Below are positions 6,661-15,412 of a stretch of DNA of 64,000 nt, in pieces; the first letter of the stretch is position 1; each line of letters starts with the position of its first letter. The stretch is from Streptomyces sp. NK15101 (GTDB lineage Bacteria; Actinomycetota; Actinomycetes; Streptomycetales; Streptomycetaceae), in the NCBI RefSeq assembly GCF_020400725.1, contig NZ_JAINVG010000007.1:62001-126000 (forward strand), read 5' to 3'. The notes beneath the pieces were generated by a model that was given only the letters and a program-made list of their open reading frames with translations, made no database searches and was not told the DNA's origin. Both the position numbers and the translations under genes were made by a program.

Positions 6661-7380
6661 ATGCGCCCCACGCTCCGGCCGGACGCCGTCCTCGTACAGG
6701 CCGTGATCGCCGGTGCCCTGTCCTTCGCTCACCTGCACGACCTCGCCGAAGCGGCCGGCCAGACCGGATGGAAGGCGTGGGCTTACCCCGTCTCCGTCGA
6801 TCTCCTCCTCGTCGCCGCCTGGCACCGGCTCCGGAGCCTTCGGGCCGCCGGCACCTCGGCCCGCTCGGCCTGGACCTGGTTCACCGTCGCCCTGGCCGCG
6901 TCCCTCGGCGCGAACATCGCCACCGCCGGACTCCTCGACCTCACCCACGTGCCGGATTGGCTGCGCATCCTCGTCGCCGGGTGGCCCGCCCTGGCCTTCC
7001 TCGGCGGCACCCTCCTCGTCCACTCCCCCGGCCACCCGGCGGTCACCCAGCCTGCCGAACCCACCACGGACACCGAGGAGCCTGCGGCCGTGGAAGCGGT
7101 CATCGAGCGGGACGACATGACCGAGCTAGAGCCGGAGCCGGAGATCGCCGCCGCACCGGCCCTGCCCTCCCCCGTCCCGGAACCGGTCCCGGAGCCCGCA
7201 CCAGCTCCGGAGCCCGAACCCGCTCCTGTGGCCGTACCGCCGGCGCTCGTCGCTCACGCCCGGAAGGTCGCCGACGACTACCGCGCTCGGACCGGCTACC
7301 CGATCGACGCCTACACCCTGCGCGCCCGCCTCGGCGTCCCGCCCCTGATCGCCAACGCCATCGCCGCCCAACTCGCCTGA
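6661..7380 (+). CDS. DUF2637 membrane protein (spread/transfer function likely)
   Basis: The 239-aa protein has an N-terminal membrane domain with about four hydrophobic segments within residues 8-125 (SFAHLHDLAEAAG and AWAYPVSVDLLLVAAW are typical of DUF2637). A long acidic Pro/Glu-rich linker (about 130-195) follows, then a small C-terminal helical domain (VAHARKVADDYRARTG). DUF2637 proteins are regularly found in Streptomyces conjugative elements beside spd genes. A role in intramycelial spread is inferred from that context. ATG 6661 follows AAGGAGG. Confidence 0.75.
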   Translation: MRPTLRPDAVLVQAVIAGALSFAHLHDLAEAAGQTGWKAWAYPVSVDLLLVAAWHRLRSLRAAGTSARSAWTWFTVALAASLGANIATAGLLDLTHVPDWLRILVAGWPALAFLGGTLLVHSPGHPAVTQPAEPTTDTEEPAAVEAVIERDDMTELEPEPEIAAAPALPSPVPEPVPEPAPAPEPEPAPVAVPPALVAHARKVADDYRARTGYPIDAYTLRARLGVPPLIANAIAAQLA

Positions 7381-7392
7381 AAGGAGACCACG

Positions 7393-7584
7393 ATGCCCGC
7401 CCGTGACCGCTTCCACTCCGTGATGCGGATCGGCCCCGTGCAGATCGGCACCCATCGCGACCGCCACGGCCGCACCAAGTACGCCGCCGTCTGCACCGCC
7501 GACCGCTGCGGCTGGTCCGCCGACTACTCCAGCTCCTCCGCCGCCCAGCTCGCCGCCCGCACCCACCGCTGCACCGCCCGCTGA
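7393..7584 (+). CDS. Small mobile element transfer protein
   Basis: This 63-aa basic protein (RIGPVQIGTHRDRHGRTKYA, with Cys pairs in CTADRCGW and a Cys near the end) matches what is usually annotated as mobile element transfer protein in Streptomyces AICEs. The Cys/His pattern suggests a metal site. AAAGGAG precedes the ATG and it lies 12 bases after the DUF2637 gene. Its molecular role is not known to me. Confidence 0.7.
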   Translation: MPARDRFHSVMRIGPVQIGTHRDRHGRTKYAAVCTADRCGWSADYSSSSAAQLAARTHRCTAR

Positions 7585-7603
7585 ACCGAAGGAGAACCGC
7601 GTC

Positions 7604-7762
7604 ATGGACGTCCCGCTCTGGCTCGCCCTGATCGTCGTCGGCGGCCTCGGCATCAAGCTCATCCGCCCGCCCTGGTGGCTCGTCGCCGTGATCCTCCTCG
7701 GCGGCTACCTCCTCGCCGACAGCGTCCTCGCCCCGCTCATCGACAACACGATCAACAAGTAG
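7604..7762 (+). CDS. Very small membrane protein of the spread cluster
   Basis: The 52-aa product MDVPLWLALIVVGGLG... has two hydrophobic stretches (about residues 4-16 and 23-41) joined by an IRPPWW turn and a short polar tail ending DNTINK. GAAGGAG lies just upstream of ATG 7604, and AGGGAG at its end serves the next gene. Position between the transfer protein and the SpdD-like gene suggests a membrane component of intramycelial spread. Confidence 0.65.
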   Translation: MDVPLWLALIVVGGLGIKLIRPPWWLVAVILLGGYLLADSVLAPLIDNTINK

Positions 7763-7773
7763 GGAGAACCGCC

Positions 7774-8106
7774 ATGCTCCGCCCCCGCATCCCGGTCAAC
7801 CCGCTCCCGACCGGCATCGTCACCCCGCTCGTCCTGCCGACCACCCCGACCGACATCGAGCCGGCGGCCTGCCACCACGACCACACCCCGGCGACCGTCC
7901 CGGCCGCGCCCCGCGTCCAGGTCCCGGCCGTCCGCCTCACCCCGACCGGCCTCGTCACCCTCGTCGCCGGTGGTGCCGGACTCGTCCTGACCGTCGGCAC
8001 GGTCCTCGTCTCGATGCTGCTCGCCGTCGCCCTCACCGGCGCCTCGATCGCGGTCGTGGCGGTCATCCTGCGGCTGCTCGTCCGCGACATGCAGAAGGGC
8101 CGGTGA
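7774..8106 (+). CDS. SpdD-like spread protein
   Basis: The 110-aa protein begins MLRPRIPVNPLPTGI, has a Pro-rich middle and a C-terminal hydrophobic domain (about 67-102) ending RLLVRDMQKGR. This layout is that of SpdD-like proteins of Streptomyces plasmids and AICEs, which assist spread of the element along the mycelium after transfer. ATG 7774 follows GGGAG. Its stop overlaps the GTG of the GGDEF gene. Confidence 0.8.
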   Translation: MLRPRIPVNPLPTGIVTPLVLPTTPTDIEPAACHHDHTPATVPAAPRVQVPAVRLTPTGLVTLVAGGAGLVLTVGTVLVSMLLAVALTGASIAVVAVILRLLVRDMQKGR

Positions 8107-8660
8107 CCTTCGTGGACACGTACACGCTCGCCGCCGCCGGGTTACCGGCCCTGGGCTGGGTCCTGCACAGCGGACTGCTCTCGCGCCGCCTGGCCACCGC
8201 CCGCCGCGACCCCCTGACCGGACTGCACACCCGCGCCGGATGGACCACCCGCGCCGAACGCCTCATCGCCAAGCACCCCGGTGCGCTCGTCCTCCTGGTC
8301 GACCTGGACGACTTCAAGGCCATCAACGACACGCATGGTCATGCCGCCGGCGACGCGGTCCTCACCGCCACCGCCCGCCGCCTGACCGACTGGTGCGGCC
8401 GGCACGGCATCGCCGCCCGGCTCGGCGGAGACGAGTTCGCCGCCATCGTCACCAACCTCGGCCCCGTCAACCTCTTCGACCTCTGGTCCGCACTGGACCA
8501 GCCGGTCACCCACAACGGCCACGTTCTGCCGGTCTCCGCCTCCGTCGGCTGCTGCCTCCGCGACCAACTGTCGGTCCCGACCCTCACCGACGCCCTCTCG
8601 GCCGCCGACGCGGCGATGTACGCGGCCAAGGGCCACGGCAGGCGCAACCACACACGCTAA
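8103..8660 (+). CDS. GGDEF-domain protein (putative diguanylate cyclase) on the element
   Basis: The 185-aa protein is a nearly bare GGDEF domain after a short hydrophobic N-terminus. DPLTGLHTRAGW (about 36-47), LLVDLDDFKAINDTHGH (64-80), the active-site GGDEF (108-112) and DAAMYAAKGHGR near the end are all present, so synthesis of cyclic di-GMP from GTP is plausible. The position of the inhibitory RxxD site five residues before GGDEF holds a sequence without the Asp, so feedback inhibition is not expected. GTG 8103 overlaps the SpdD stop; GTG 8112 is an alternative. No sensory domain is visible. Confidence 0.8.
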   Translation: MTFVDTYTLAAAGLPALGWVLHSGLLSRRLATARRDPLTGLHTRAGWTTRAERLIAKHPGALVLLVDLDDFKAINDTHGHAAGDAVLTATARRLTDWCGRHGIAARLGGDEFAAIVTNLGPVNLFDLWSALDQPVTHNGHVLPVSASVGCCLRDQLSVPTLTDALSAADAAMYAAKGHGRRNHTR

Positions 8661-8750
8661 GCGGCCCCCGGGACGGCCTCTGTCGCCAAACATCCGCCGC
8701 CCCGGGCGCCTGACCCCTCCCAGACCCAACAGGCCCGAAAGGGAAAGCCC

Positions 8751-8923
8751 ATGATGCCCCAGCCCACCCCGCGTGTCTGCCGCGACTGCGACGGCTTCGC
8801 CACCGCCACCATCACCACCGGCCTCCAGACCGCCGACGGCACCCGCGACACCATCCGCGTCAACTGCCCCACCTGCCGGGGCCTCGGCCACACCATCCCC
8901 GCCGCCCTCACCCGCGCCGGGAA

Positions 8924-8927
<4 letters not shown>
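8751..8927 (+). CDS. Second small CxxC zinc-ribbon-like protein
   Basis: The 58-aa product contains CRDCDGFATA and CPTCRGLGH, two CxxCxG motifs separated by about 28 residues, the same design as the 6455 gene product. ATG 8751 (or 8754) is preceded by AAAGGGAAAG. Its TGA overlaps the GTG of the replication gene, so the two are probably translationally coupled. A role in replication is inferred only from this coupling. Confidence 0.6.
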
Positions 8928-10320
<1,393 letters not shown>

Positions 10321-10324
<4 letters not shown>

Positions 10325-10530
10325 CCGACCGACTGCTGACCGTGGGGCAGGCTGCCGAATTGCTGGGTACAACCGAGAGGTTTCCTCGTCGGCTCATCGC
10401 CGAGCGCAGGATCGTCTTCGTCAAGGTCGGGCGCCATGTACGTATCCCTGAGCGAGCTTTGGAAGAATTCATAGCTGCCCATACCGTCCAGCCGATCACC
10501 ACTCGGCGTCGATTCGCGGCGGTGGCCTGA
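10321..10530 (+). CDS. xis: Excisionase, MerR-like helix-turn-helix
   Basis: The 69-aa protein is a single winged HTH of the excisionase/DNA-binding type: LLTVGQAAELLGTTERFPRRLIAERRIVF with GRHVRIPERALEEFIA after it. Such proteins bend attachment-site DNA and direct the integrase towards excision. Its ATG overlaps the rep stop and its TGA overlaps the int ATG by one base, the usual AICE order. Confidence 0.88.
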
Positions 10531-11669
10531 TGGCGAACAGCAAAGGCAAGCGTCGCCGTTTCGGTGCCGTGCGCAAGCTGCCGTCAGGACGGTTCCAGGC
10601 TCGTTACCAGGGGCCCGACGGGATGACGCGATCCGCGCCCGAGACGTTCGCCTCACAGACCGATGCCGATCGGTGGCTCGTCCGCAAGGAAGCGGAGATC
10701 ATCGACGGCAAGTGGAAGAACCCGGACGACAAGGTTCTCTTCGGGGTGTACGCCGACGCCTGGTTCAAGGAGCGCGACTACGCGGCGACCACCCGCGAGC
10801 GCAACGGCAGCGCGCTACGGCTCCACATCCTGCCGACCTTCGCAGACGTGGTCCTGAGTGAGATCACCACACCCCAGATCCGTCGCTGGCGTGCCGGCCT
10901 CCTGGAGTCTGGTGTCGGTGAGCCGACGGTCGCCAAGGCGTACCAGATCCTCCGCGCCATCATGAACACCGCAGTCGACGACGAGCTGATCCAGCGCAAC
11001 CCCTGCCGCATCAAGGGCGCCGGAGCGGCCAAGACGGCCGAGCGGCCGTTCCTCGACGTCGCCGAGGTATTCCAACTCGCCGACGCCGTGCCGGCGCGCT
11101 TCCGGGTGTTCATCCTGCTGGCGGCCTTCACCGGCCTCCGCTTCGGGGAGCTCGCCGCGCTTCAGCGTCACGACGTCGACCTGGACCGGCGCACCGTCGC
11201 CGTGCGGCGTTCTCTGGCCGAGACCCGCACCGACGGCATCCTGGTCAAGACGCCCAAGAGCGCCGCCGGTGTGCGTACCGTCGCCTTCCCCGCCTCGCTG
11301 GCGGAGAGCCTGGCCACTCATCTCGCCGTCTACGCCGAGCCGGGGCGGACCGGGCTGGTCTTCACCGGAGCTCGTGGCGGGCAGCTGCGCCGGAACAACT
11401 TCCGTCGGCTGTGGCTGCGGGCCCTGAAGACCACCGGCCTCCGAGACGTCCACTTCCACGATCTGCGCCACACCGGGAACACCCTCGCCGCGACCGGCGG
11501 CGCCACGACACGTGAGCTGATGCAGCGGATGGGGCACTCGTCAGTGCGAGCCGCGCTGATCTATCAGCACCTGGTGAACGGGCGTGACCACGCCATCGCC
11601 GCCCACGTCGACGAGCAGATCAAGAAGGTCCGGCCGGCCGAGTCCGGCGACGACCCATCTGGCACGTGA
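10530..11669 (+). CDS. int: Tyrosine site-specific integrase
   Basis: The 379-aa protein has an N-terminal arm-binding part (KLPSGRFQARYQGPDG), a SAM-like core-binding domain (about 68-155) and a C-terminal catalytic domain. Active-site residues are visible: R204 in TGLRFGEL, H310/R313 in HFHDLRH, H336 in RMGHSS and the nucleophile Y345 in ALIYQHL. It would catalyse recombination between element and chromosomal attachment sites. The gene ends 100 bases before the 3' end of tRNA-Val, which marks that tRNA as the target. Confidence 0.93.
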   Translation: MANSKGKRRRFGAVRKLPSGRFQARYQGPDGMTRSAPETFASQTDADRWLVRKEAEIIDGKWKNPDDKVLFGVYADAWFKERDYAATTRERNGSALRLHILPTFADVVLSEITTPQIRRWRAGLLESGVGEPTVAKAYQILRAIMNTAVDDELIQRNPCRIKGAGAAKTAERPFLDVAEVFQLADAVPARFRVFILLAAFTGLRFGELAALQRHDVDLDRRTVAVRRSLAETRTDGILVKTPKSAAGVRTVAFPASLAESLATHLAVYAEPGRTGLVFTGARGGQLRRNNFRRLWLRALKTTGLRDVHFHDLRHTGNTLAATGGATTRELMQRMGHSSVRAALIYQHLVNGRDHAIAAHVDEQIKKVRPAESGDDPSGT

Positions 11670-11713
11670 CTGGCACGGCGCCCCTCCCTCGCCTCCCCGC
11701 CCAAAGAACGACG

Positions 11714-11754
11714 AAGGCCCAGGTTCCCGGTTCAGTACCGGTGACCTGGGCCTT
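11714..11754. terminator. Terminator hairpin between int and tRNA-Val
   Basis: AAGGCCCAGGT (11714-11724) and ACCTGGGCCTT (11744-11754) are perfect inverted repeats with a short paired inner segment, followed by a T-rich TTTGTCTA. It can end transcription of int from the left and of the minus-strand tRNA from the right. Confidence 0.75.
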
Positions 11755-11769
11755 TGTCTATCTACCTAC

Positions 11770-11820
11770 TGGTGGGCGCGGACGGTTTCGAACCGCCGAC
11801 ATCTGCTTTGTAAGAGCAGC
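11770..11820. other. Probable right attachment site within the tRNA-Val 3' half
   Basis: AICE integrases of this class recombine within the 3' end of a tRNA gene, and the integrase gene ends just beside this one. The core should be identical between this site and the missing left copy. I looked for the T-arm and acceptor sequence in bases 1-3700 and did not find it, so the core length cannot be fixed. Confidence 0.55.
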
Positions 11821-11844
11821 GCTCTACCCCTGAGCTACGCACCC
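11770..11844 (-). tRNA. tRNA-Val (UAC anticodon)
   Basis: Read on the minus strand the 75 bases fold into a complete cloverleaf: acceptor GGGTGCG/CGCGCCC (one G-U), D stem GCTC/GAGC, anticodon stem CTGCT/AGCAG with loop CTTACAA (anticodon TAC), T arm GGCGG-TTCGAAA-CCGTC and an encoded ACCA end. The 3' half is the likely attachment sequence of the adjacent element; the gene remains intact after integration. Confidence 0.95.
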
Positions 11845-11858
11845 GTGGAAGAGGCAAC

Positions 11859-11889
11859 AGCCTACATGGCCGGTGGGTGGGTGTCGCAA
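11859..11889 (-). promoter_or_regulatory. Candidate promoter of tRNA-Val
   Basis: On the minus strand TTGCGA (11884-11889) and TAGGCT (11859-11864) are separated by 19 bases, and the tRNA begins 14 bases further. The spacing is slightly long for a sigma-HrdB promoter, so this is tentative. Confidence 0.35.
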
Positions 11890-12009
11890 ACCGATGGGGG
11901 TCCGGGGGGTAGCCCCACCCCGGGACGGTGGGTTGCCGGATCGTGACGGGGGGTGGTGGGGCTCTACGGTCGGGGGATCGTAGACGTCGTTTCTGGGGGA
12001 TTGATCGTC

Positions 12010-12771
12010 ATGGTCGTACGCCGCACCTCCCGTGCGCTGCTCGCTTCCGGTGTCGCCGTGCTCGTGCTCGCGGGGTGTGGGGCGGGCGTCGACGTCGAGG
12101 GGGCGCCGGTGGAGCGGAGGACGTTCGCGTTCGACGGGGACGCGCTCACCGTCGACTCGGACGACTCCGAGCTGGTGATCACGCCCGCCGACGTCGACGG
12201 CGTGCGGGTGGAGCGGCAGGTCGACGGGTGGGTGTTCCTGGGGTCCGGGCCCGAGGCCAGCTGGAAGCTGGTGGACGGGCGGCTCACGTTGAGGGTGGAG
12301 TGTGATGCCGTCGCGGCCGGCTGCTCGGCCGTGCACCGGATCCAGGTGCCCCGCGGTGTCGCCGTCACCGTCGAGGACGACAACGGCGGCGTGACCGCCG
12401 AGGGGTTCGACACGCCCCTCAAGGTGCGGTCCGACAACGGGGACGTGCGGGTGCGGAGGGCGAGCGGGGTGCTCGACCTCGGCGGGGGGAACGGGGACGT
12501 GAGCGTCGAGGACTCCGTCACCTCGCCCGAGGTCGCCGTACGGTCCGACAACGGGGACGTGCACATCACCCTCGGCGCCGTTCCCCGCGAGGTCGACGTC
12601 GTCACCGACAACGGCGACGTGACCGTGGCGGTGCCGAGGGCCGAGTACGCCGCGTCCGGCGCCAGCGACAACGGGGACGTCCGTCTCGACGTGCCCCGCC
12701 GTGACGGCAGCGGGCACGTCGTGAGCCTGCGCAGCGACAACGGGGACGTCACCGTTCGTACGCTGAACTGA
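12010..12771 (+). CDS. DUF4097-type beta-repeat lipoprotein
   Basis: The 253-aa protein starts with a lipoprotein signal peptide ending in the lipobox LVLAGC. The rest is a repetitive beta structure: seven copies of a motif like SDNGDV (DDNGGV, SDNGDV, GGNGDV, SDNGDV, TDNGDV, SDNGDV, SDNGDV) spaced about 18-25 residues, as in DUF4097 putative adhesin or beta-helix proteins. It is expected on the outer face of the membrane. ATG 12010 gives a well-formed signal peptide. It is the first gene beyond the tRNA and is not linked to the element. The ligand is unknown. Confidence 0.8.
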   Translation: MVVRRTSRALLASGVAVLVLAGCGAGVDVEGAPVERRTFAFDGDALTVDSDDSELVITPADVDGVRVERQVDGWVFLGSGPEASWKLVDGRLTLRVECDAVAAGCSAVHRIQVPRGVAVTVEDDNGGVTAEGFDTPLKVRSDNGDVRVRRASGVLDLGGGNGDVSVEDSVTSPEVAVRSDNGDVHITLGAVPREVDVVTDNGDVTVAVPRAEYAASGASDNGDVRLDVPRRDGSGHVVSLRSDNGDVTVRTLN

Positions 12772-12849
12772 TCGGGCCGTGTGTTCGTCCTTACCGGGTG
12801 GGAGAATGAACCGGACCGGGCACGGCGGACACAGCACGGGGAGTAGTAC

Positions 12850-14205
12850 GTGGCGGCGAGCGACGCTAGGGGCACATCGGCGCCCAGGGGTTCCTCCGCG
12901 TTCCGGTTGGCGTTCGCGCTTCCCTTGCTGGTGGGCGCGCTGCTGCCGCAGGCCTTCGCCGGCGGTGGCACCCGCCGCTGGTTCGGCGGGCGCGGGGAGG
13001 GTCAGCGGGCCGAGGCCCAGGCGGCCAAGGACGCCGCCGCGGCCGCCTTCTACGAGCTCGACACCGCCCAGCGCGGGCTCCGCATCTCCATCGAGACGAT
13101 CACGGCCGTGGACAGCTCCCCGGAGGCCCGCCGCGCCATCGAGGGGTTCGAGGCCCTCGGGCGGCGGATCGACGAGGTCAGCCACGGCTACATCGGCGCC
13201 GTCGACGCGCACGATCTCGACCGGGACGAGCTGGATGCCGCCACCGCCTCGCGCGCCCGCGCCGATCTCACCCGGGCCAAGGAGGAGCTCGACCGCGTCA
13301 AGGGGGAGTTGGACCGGTTCGAGGAGGGGCTCGCCCCGCTCCTGGGGCGCGCCGAGACCCAGCTCGCCCGGCTCGCTCCCGCCGTCGAGCGGGCCCGGCA
13401 GGCGCTGCGGGGTGCGAGCGGCGCCCTGGATGTCGTACGCGAGGGTGGGCTGCGCGCCGACGACCTCGCCGCGCGGCTCGCCGCGCTCGGGCCCGAGCTG
13501 ACCCGTCTCAACGAGGGAGCGGGCCGCCACGGCGTCGCCGAGACGCTTCAGCGGGCCGACCGGGTGCTGCGGGACGCCGAGGCCGTACGGGCCGAGGCCG
13601 AGCGGCTGCCCGAGCGGGCCGCCGAGATCGACAAGCGCCTCGTGTCGCTGCGTACCCGCACCGAGGCGCTCACCACCCGAGCCGGAGGTGTCGAGCCCGT
13701 CCTCTCCGAACTGCGCCGGCGGTACTCGGCCGCCTGCTGGCAGGACCTCCAGCACGTGCCGGAGCAGGCCGTCGTGTCCCTCCGGCAGGCCGAGGAGCGC
13801 CTCGCCGAGGCCGGAAGGGCGCGGGCCGAGCAGCGCTGGCCCGACGCGACCTCGCTGCTCTCCACGGCCCGCGCGCTGCTCGACTCGACCGACGAGGCCG
13901 TCTCGGCCGCCGGGGACCGGCTGCGCCGCCTGGACGCCGTCGCGAAGGACCCCAAGGCGGAGATCGACCGGGCGCGGTTCGCCGTACGGGACGCCCAGCG
14001 GCTCGCGATGGCCGGACGGAACACGCCCGACCCCCGCCACGCCCGGCCCCTCGACGACGCCGTCGCCCGGCTCGATCGGGCCATCGGCTCCCTGGAGGGC
14101 CGCCATCCCGATTACTGGCACTTCCTGACCGAGCTGGAGGCCGTTCGCGCCTCGGCCGCCCACGTCGTCGGTCGGATCCGGGAGGAGCGGGGGGCCGGTC
14201 ACTGA
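12850..14205 (+). CDS. Membrane-anchored coiled-coil protein, function unknown
   Basis: The 451-aa product has one N-terminal hydrophobic segment (about residues 18-36, FRLAFALPLLVGALLPQAFA) followed by more than 380 residues of charged, helix-favouring sequence rich in Ala, Glu and Arg with heptad character (RADLTRAKEELDRVKGELDRF). It looks like a membrane-attached coiled-coil rod with the helices outside or inside the cell. EzrA-like or other division/cell-shape roles are possible but not shown. GTG 12850 follows GGGGAG. It lies 78 bases after the lipoprotein gene. Confidence 0.7.
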   Translation: MAASDARGTSAPRGSSAFRLAFALPLLVGALLPQAFAGGGTRRWFGGRGEGQRAEAQAAKDAAAAAFYELDTAQRGLRISIETITAVDSSPEARRAIEGFEALGRRIDEVSHGYIGAVDAHDLDRDELDAATASRARADLTRAKEELDRVKGELDRFEEGLAPLLGRAETQLARLAPAVERARQALRGASGALDVVREGGLRADDLAARLAALGPELTRLNEGAGRHGVAETLQRADRVLRDAEAVRAEAERLPERAAEIDKRLVSLRTRTEALTTRAGGVEPVLSELRRRYSAACWQDLQHVPEQAVVSLRQAEERLAEAGRARAEQRWPDATSLLSTARALLDSTDEAVSAAGDRLRRLDAVAKDPKAEIDRARFAVRDAQRLAMAGRNTPDPRHARPLDDAVARLDRAIGSLEGRHPDYWHFLTELEAVRASAAHVVGRIREERGAGH

Positions 14206-14261
14206 GCCGGTCGCCGAACCGGCCGCCGATGTCCGGTGCGGCCCGCCGTTAGCCTGGTCCC

Positions 14262-14474
14262 ATGCCTCGTTACGAATACCGCTGCCGCACCTGCGACGAC
14301 ACCTTCGAGCTCAGCCGTCCCATGGCCGAGTCCTCCGCCCCCGCCGCCTGTCCCGCCGGGCACGACGACACCGTGAAGCTGCTGTCGGCCGTGGCCGTCG
14401 GCGGTTCCGCCGGTGCCGCCCCCGCCCCGAGCGGGGGCGGCGGCGGTTGCTGTGGCGGGGGCTGCTGCGGCTGA
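14262..14474 (+). CDS. FmdB-family zinc ribbon protein
   Basis: The 70-aa protein begins MPRYEYRCRTCDDTFE and has a second Cys in AACPAGH, as in FmdB/CxxC_CxxC_SSSS regulatory zinc ribbons. The C-terminus is a Gly/Cys-rich tail (GGGGGCCGGGCCG) that is unusual and might bind metal. Members of the family are small putative regulators of unclear function. The gene converges with the HAD gene; their ends are 8 bases apart. Confidence 0.85.
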   Translation: MPRYEYRCRTCDDTFELSRPMAESSAPAACPAGHDDTVKLLSAVAVGGSAGAAPAPSGGGGGCCGGGCCG

Positions 14475-14482
14475 TCCCCGGC

Positions 14483-15412
14483 TCAGCCGGCCGCGGCCGC
14501 CCGGAAGCGGCGGAGGATCTCCTCCCCCGCCGCCACTCCGCGCTCCGCGAGGACGTCGAGGTGGGGCGCCGTCCAGTCGCTGTCGGCGAGTTCGCCGTGG
14601 CCGGGGCGCCAGGCCCGGTCGGCGGCGAGCAGCAGGTCGGCGTCGAGGAGGGAGTCCCCGGCGGCCAGGGTGAGCGTGGCGCCGGTGCGGCGGGCGACCT
14701 CGCGGACGGCCGCGCTCTTGGTGAGCGGCTTGGGCACGGCGTACACCTTGCGGCCCTGGAGCGAGACGGTCCAGCCGCGGTCGCCCGCCCAGCCGCCGAA
14801 GCGGTCCAGCCAGTCCTCGGGGAGCCGCTCGCGCTCGACGACGAGGTAGGCGAAGAGGTCCTCGGCCACCCGGTGCTTGCGCACCCAGGACAGGTCCGTG
14901 GTGGCGGTGAGGTAGGCGCGGATCTCGGAGAGCGGCGCGCATTCGTCGTCGAGTCTGCGCAGCACCGACTCGTGCCAGTCGCGGTCGGAGACGCCGTCGA
15001 CGAGGATGTGCCCGCCGTTGGCGCAGATCGCGTACGCCGGCGCGGTGCCCGGGAGCTGGATGCGCTGGTACTGCTTGCGCGTCCGCGTGGTGGTGGGCAC
15101 GAAGACGGTCTCGGCGGTCAGCCGCGCGAGGAGGTCGGCCGCGTCCTCGGTCATGTAGGAGAGCGGCTTGGACTCGTGGACCTCGACGCAGAGCAGCCGG
15201 GGCGCCTGGGCGTCCGGCATGCCGAGGGCGAGGGCCGCGGTCGAGTAGATGAGGGTGCGGTCGAGGTCGCTCGCGACCAGGGTCGTGCCCACCGGGGTGC
15301 CGGCCGGAGTTCCCGTCGGGGTTCCGGTCAGCGTGTTCGCCTGTGTGCTTGTCTGCGTGCCGGTCTGTGCGGTCGTCGGTGCGGTCGTCTGCGTGCTCGT
15401 CTGTGTGCTCAC
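14483..15412 (-). CDS. HAD-superfamily phosphatase of the Ter-associated operon
   Basis: The core has the HAD nucleophile motif LVASDLDRTLIYS, a cap region and the late motif AAGDSLLDADLL, so it should be a phosphohydrolase. HAD enzymes are part of the Ter-linked set thought to make a nucleoside-like metabolite. GTG 15412 overlaps the stop of the PRTase-TRSP-StiP gene (GTGA), implying coupled translation. Starting there gives about 42 N-terminal residues that are almost only Thr, Gln, Gly, Ala and Pro (STQTSTQTTAPTT...), unlike a normal HAD start; a later start close to the DLD motif is possible. Confidence 0.75.
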   Translation of the reverse strand: MSTQTSTQTTAPTTAQTGTQTSTQANTLTGTPTGTPAGTPVGTTLVASDLDRTLIYSTAALALGMPDAQAPRLLCVEVHESKPLSYMTEDAADLLARLTAETVFVPTTTRTRKQYQRIQLPGTAPAYAICANGGHILVDGVSDRDWHESVLRRLDDECAPLSEIRAYLTATTDLSWVRKHRVAEDLFAYLVVERERLPEDWLDRFGGWAGDRGWTVSLQGRKVYAVPKPLTKSAAVREVARRTGATLTLAAGDSLLDADLLLAADRAWRPGHGELADSDWTAPHLDVLAERGVAAGEEILRRFRAAAAG

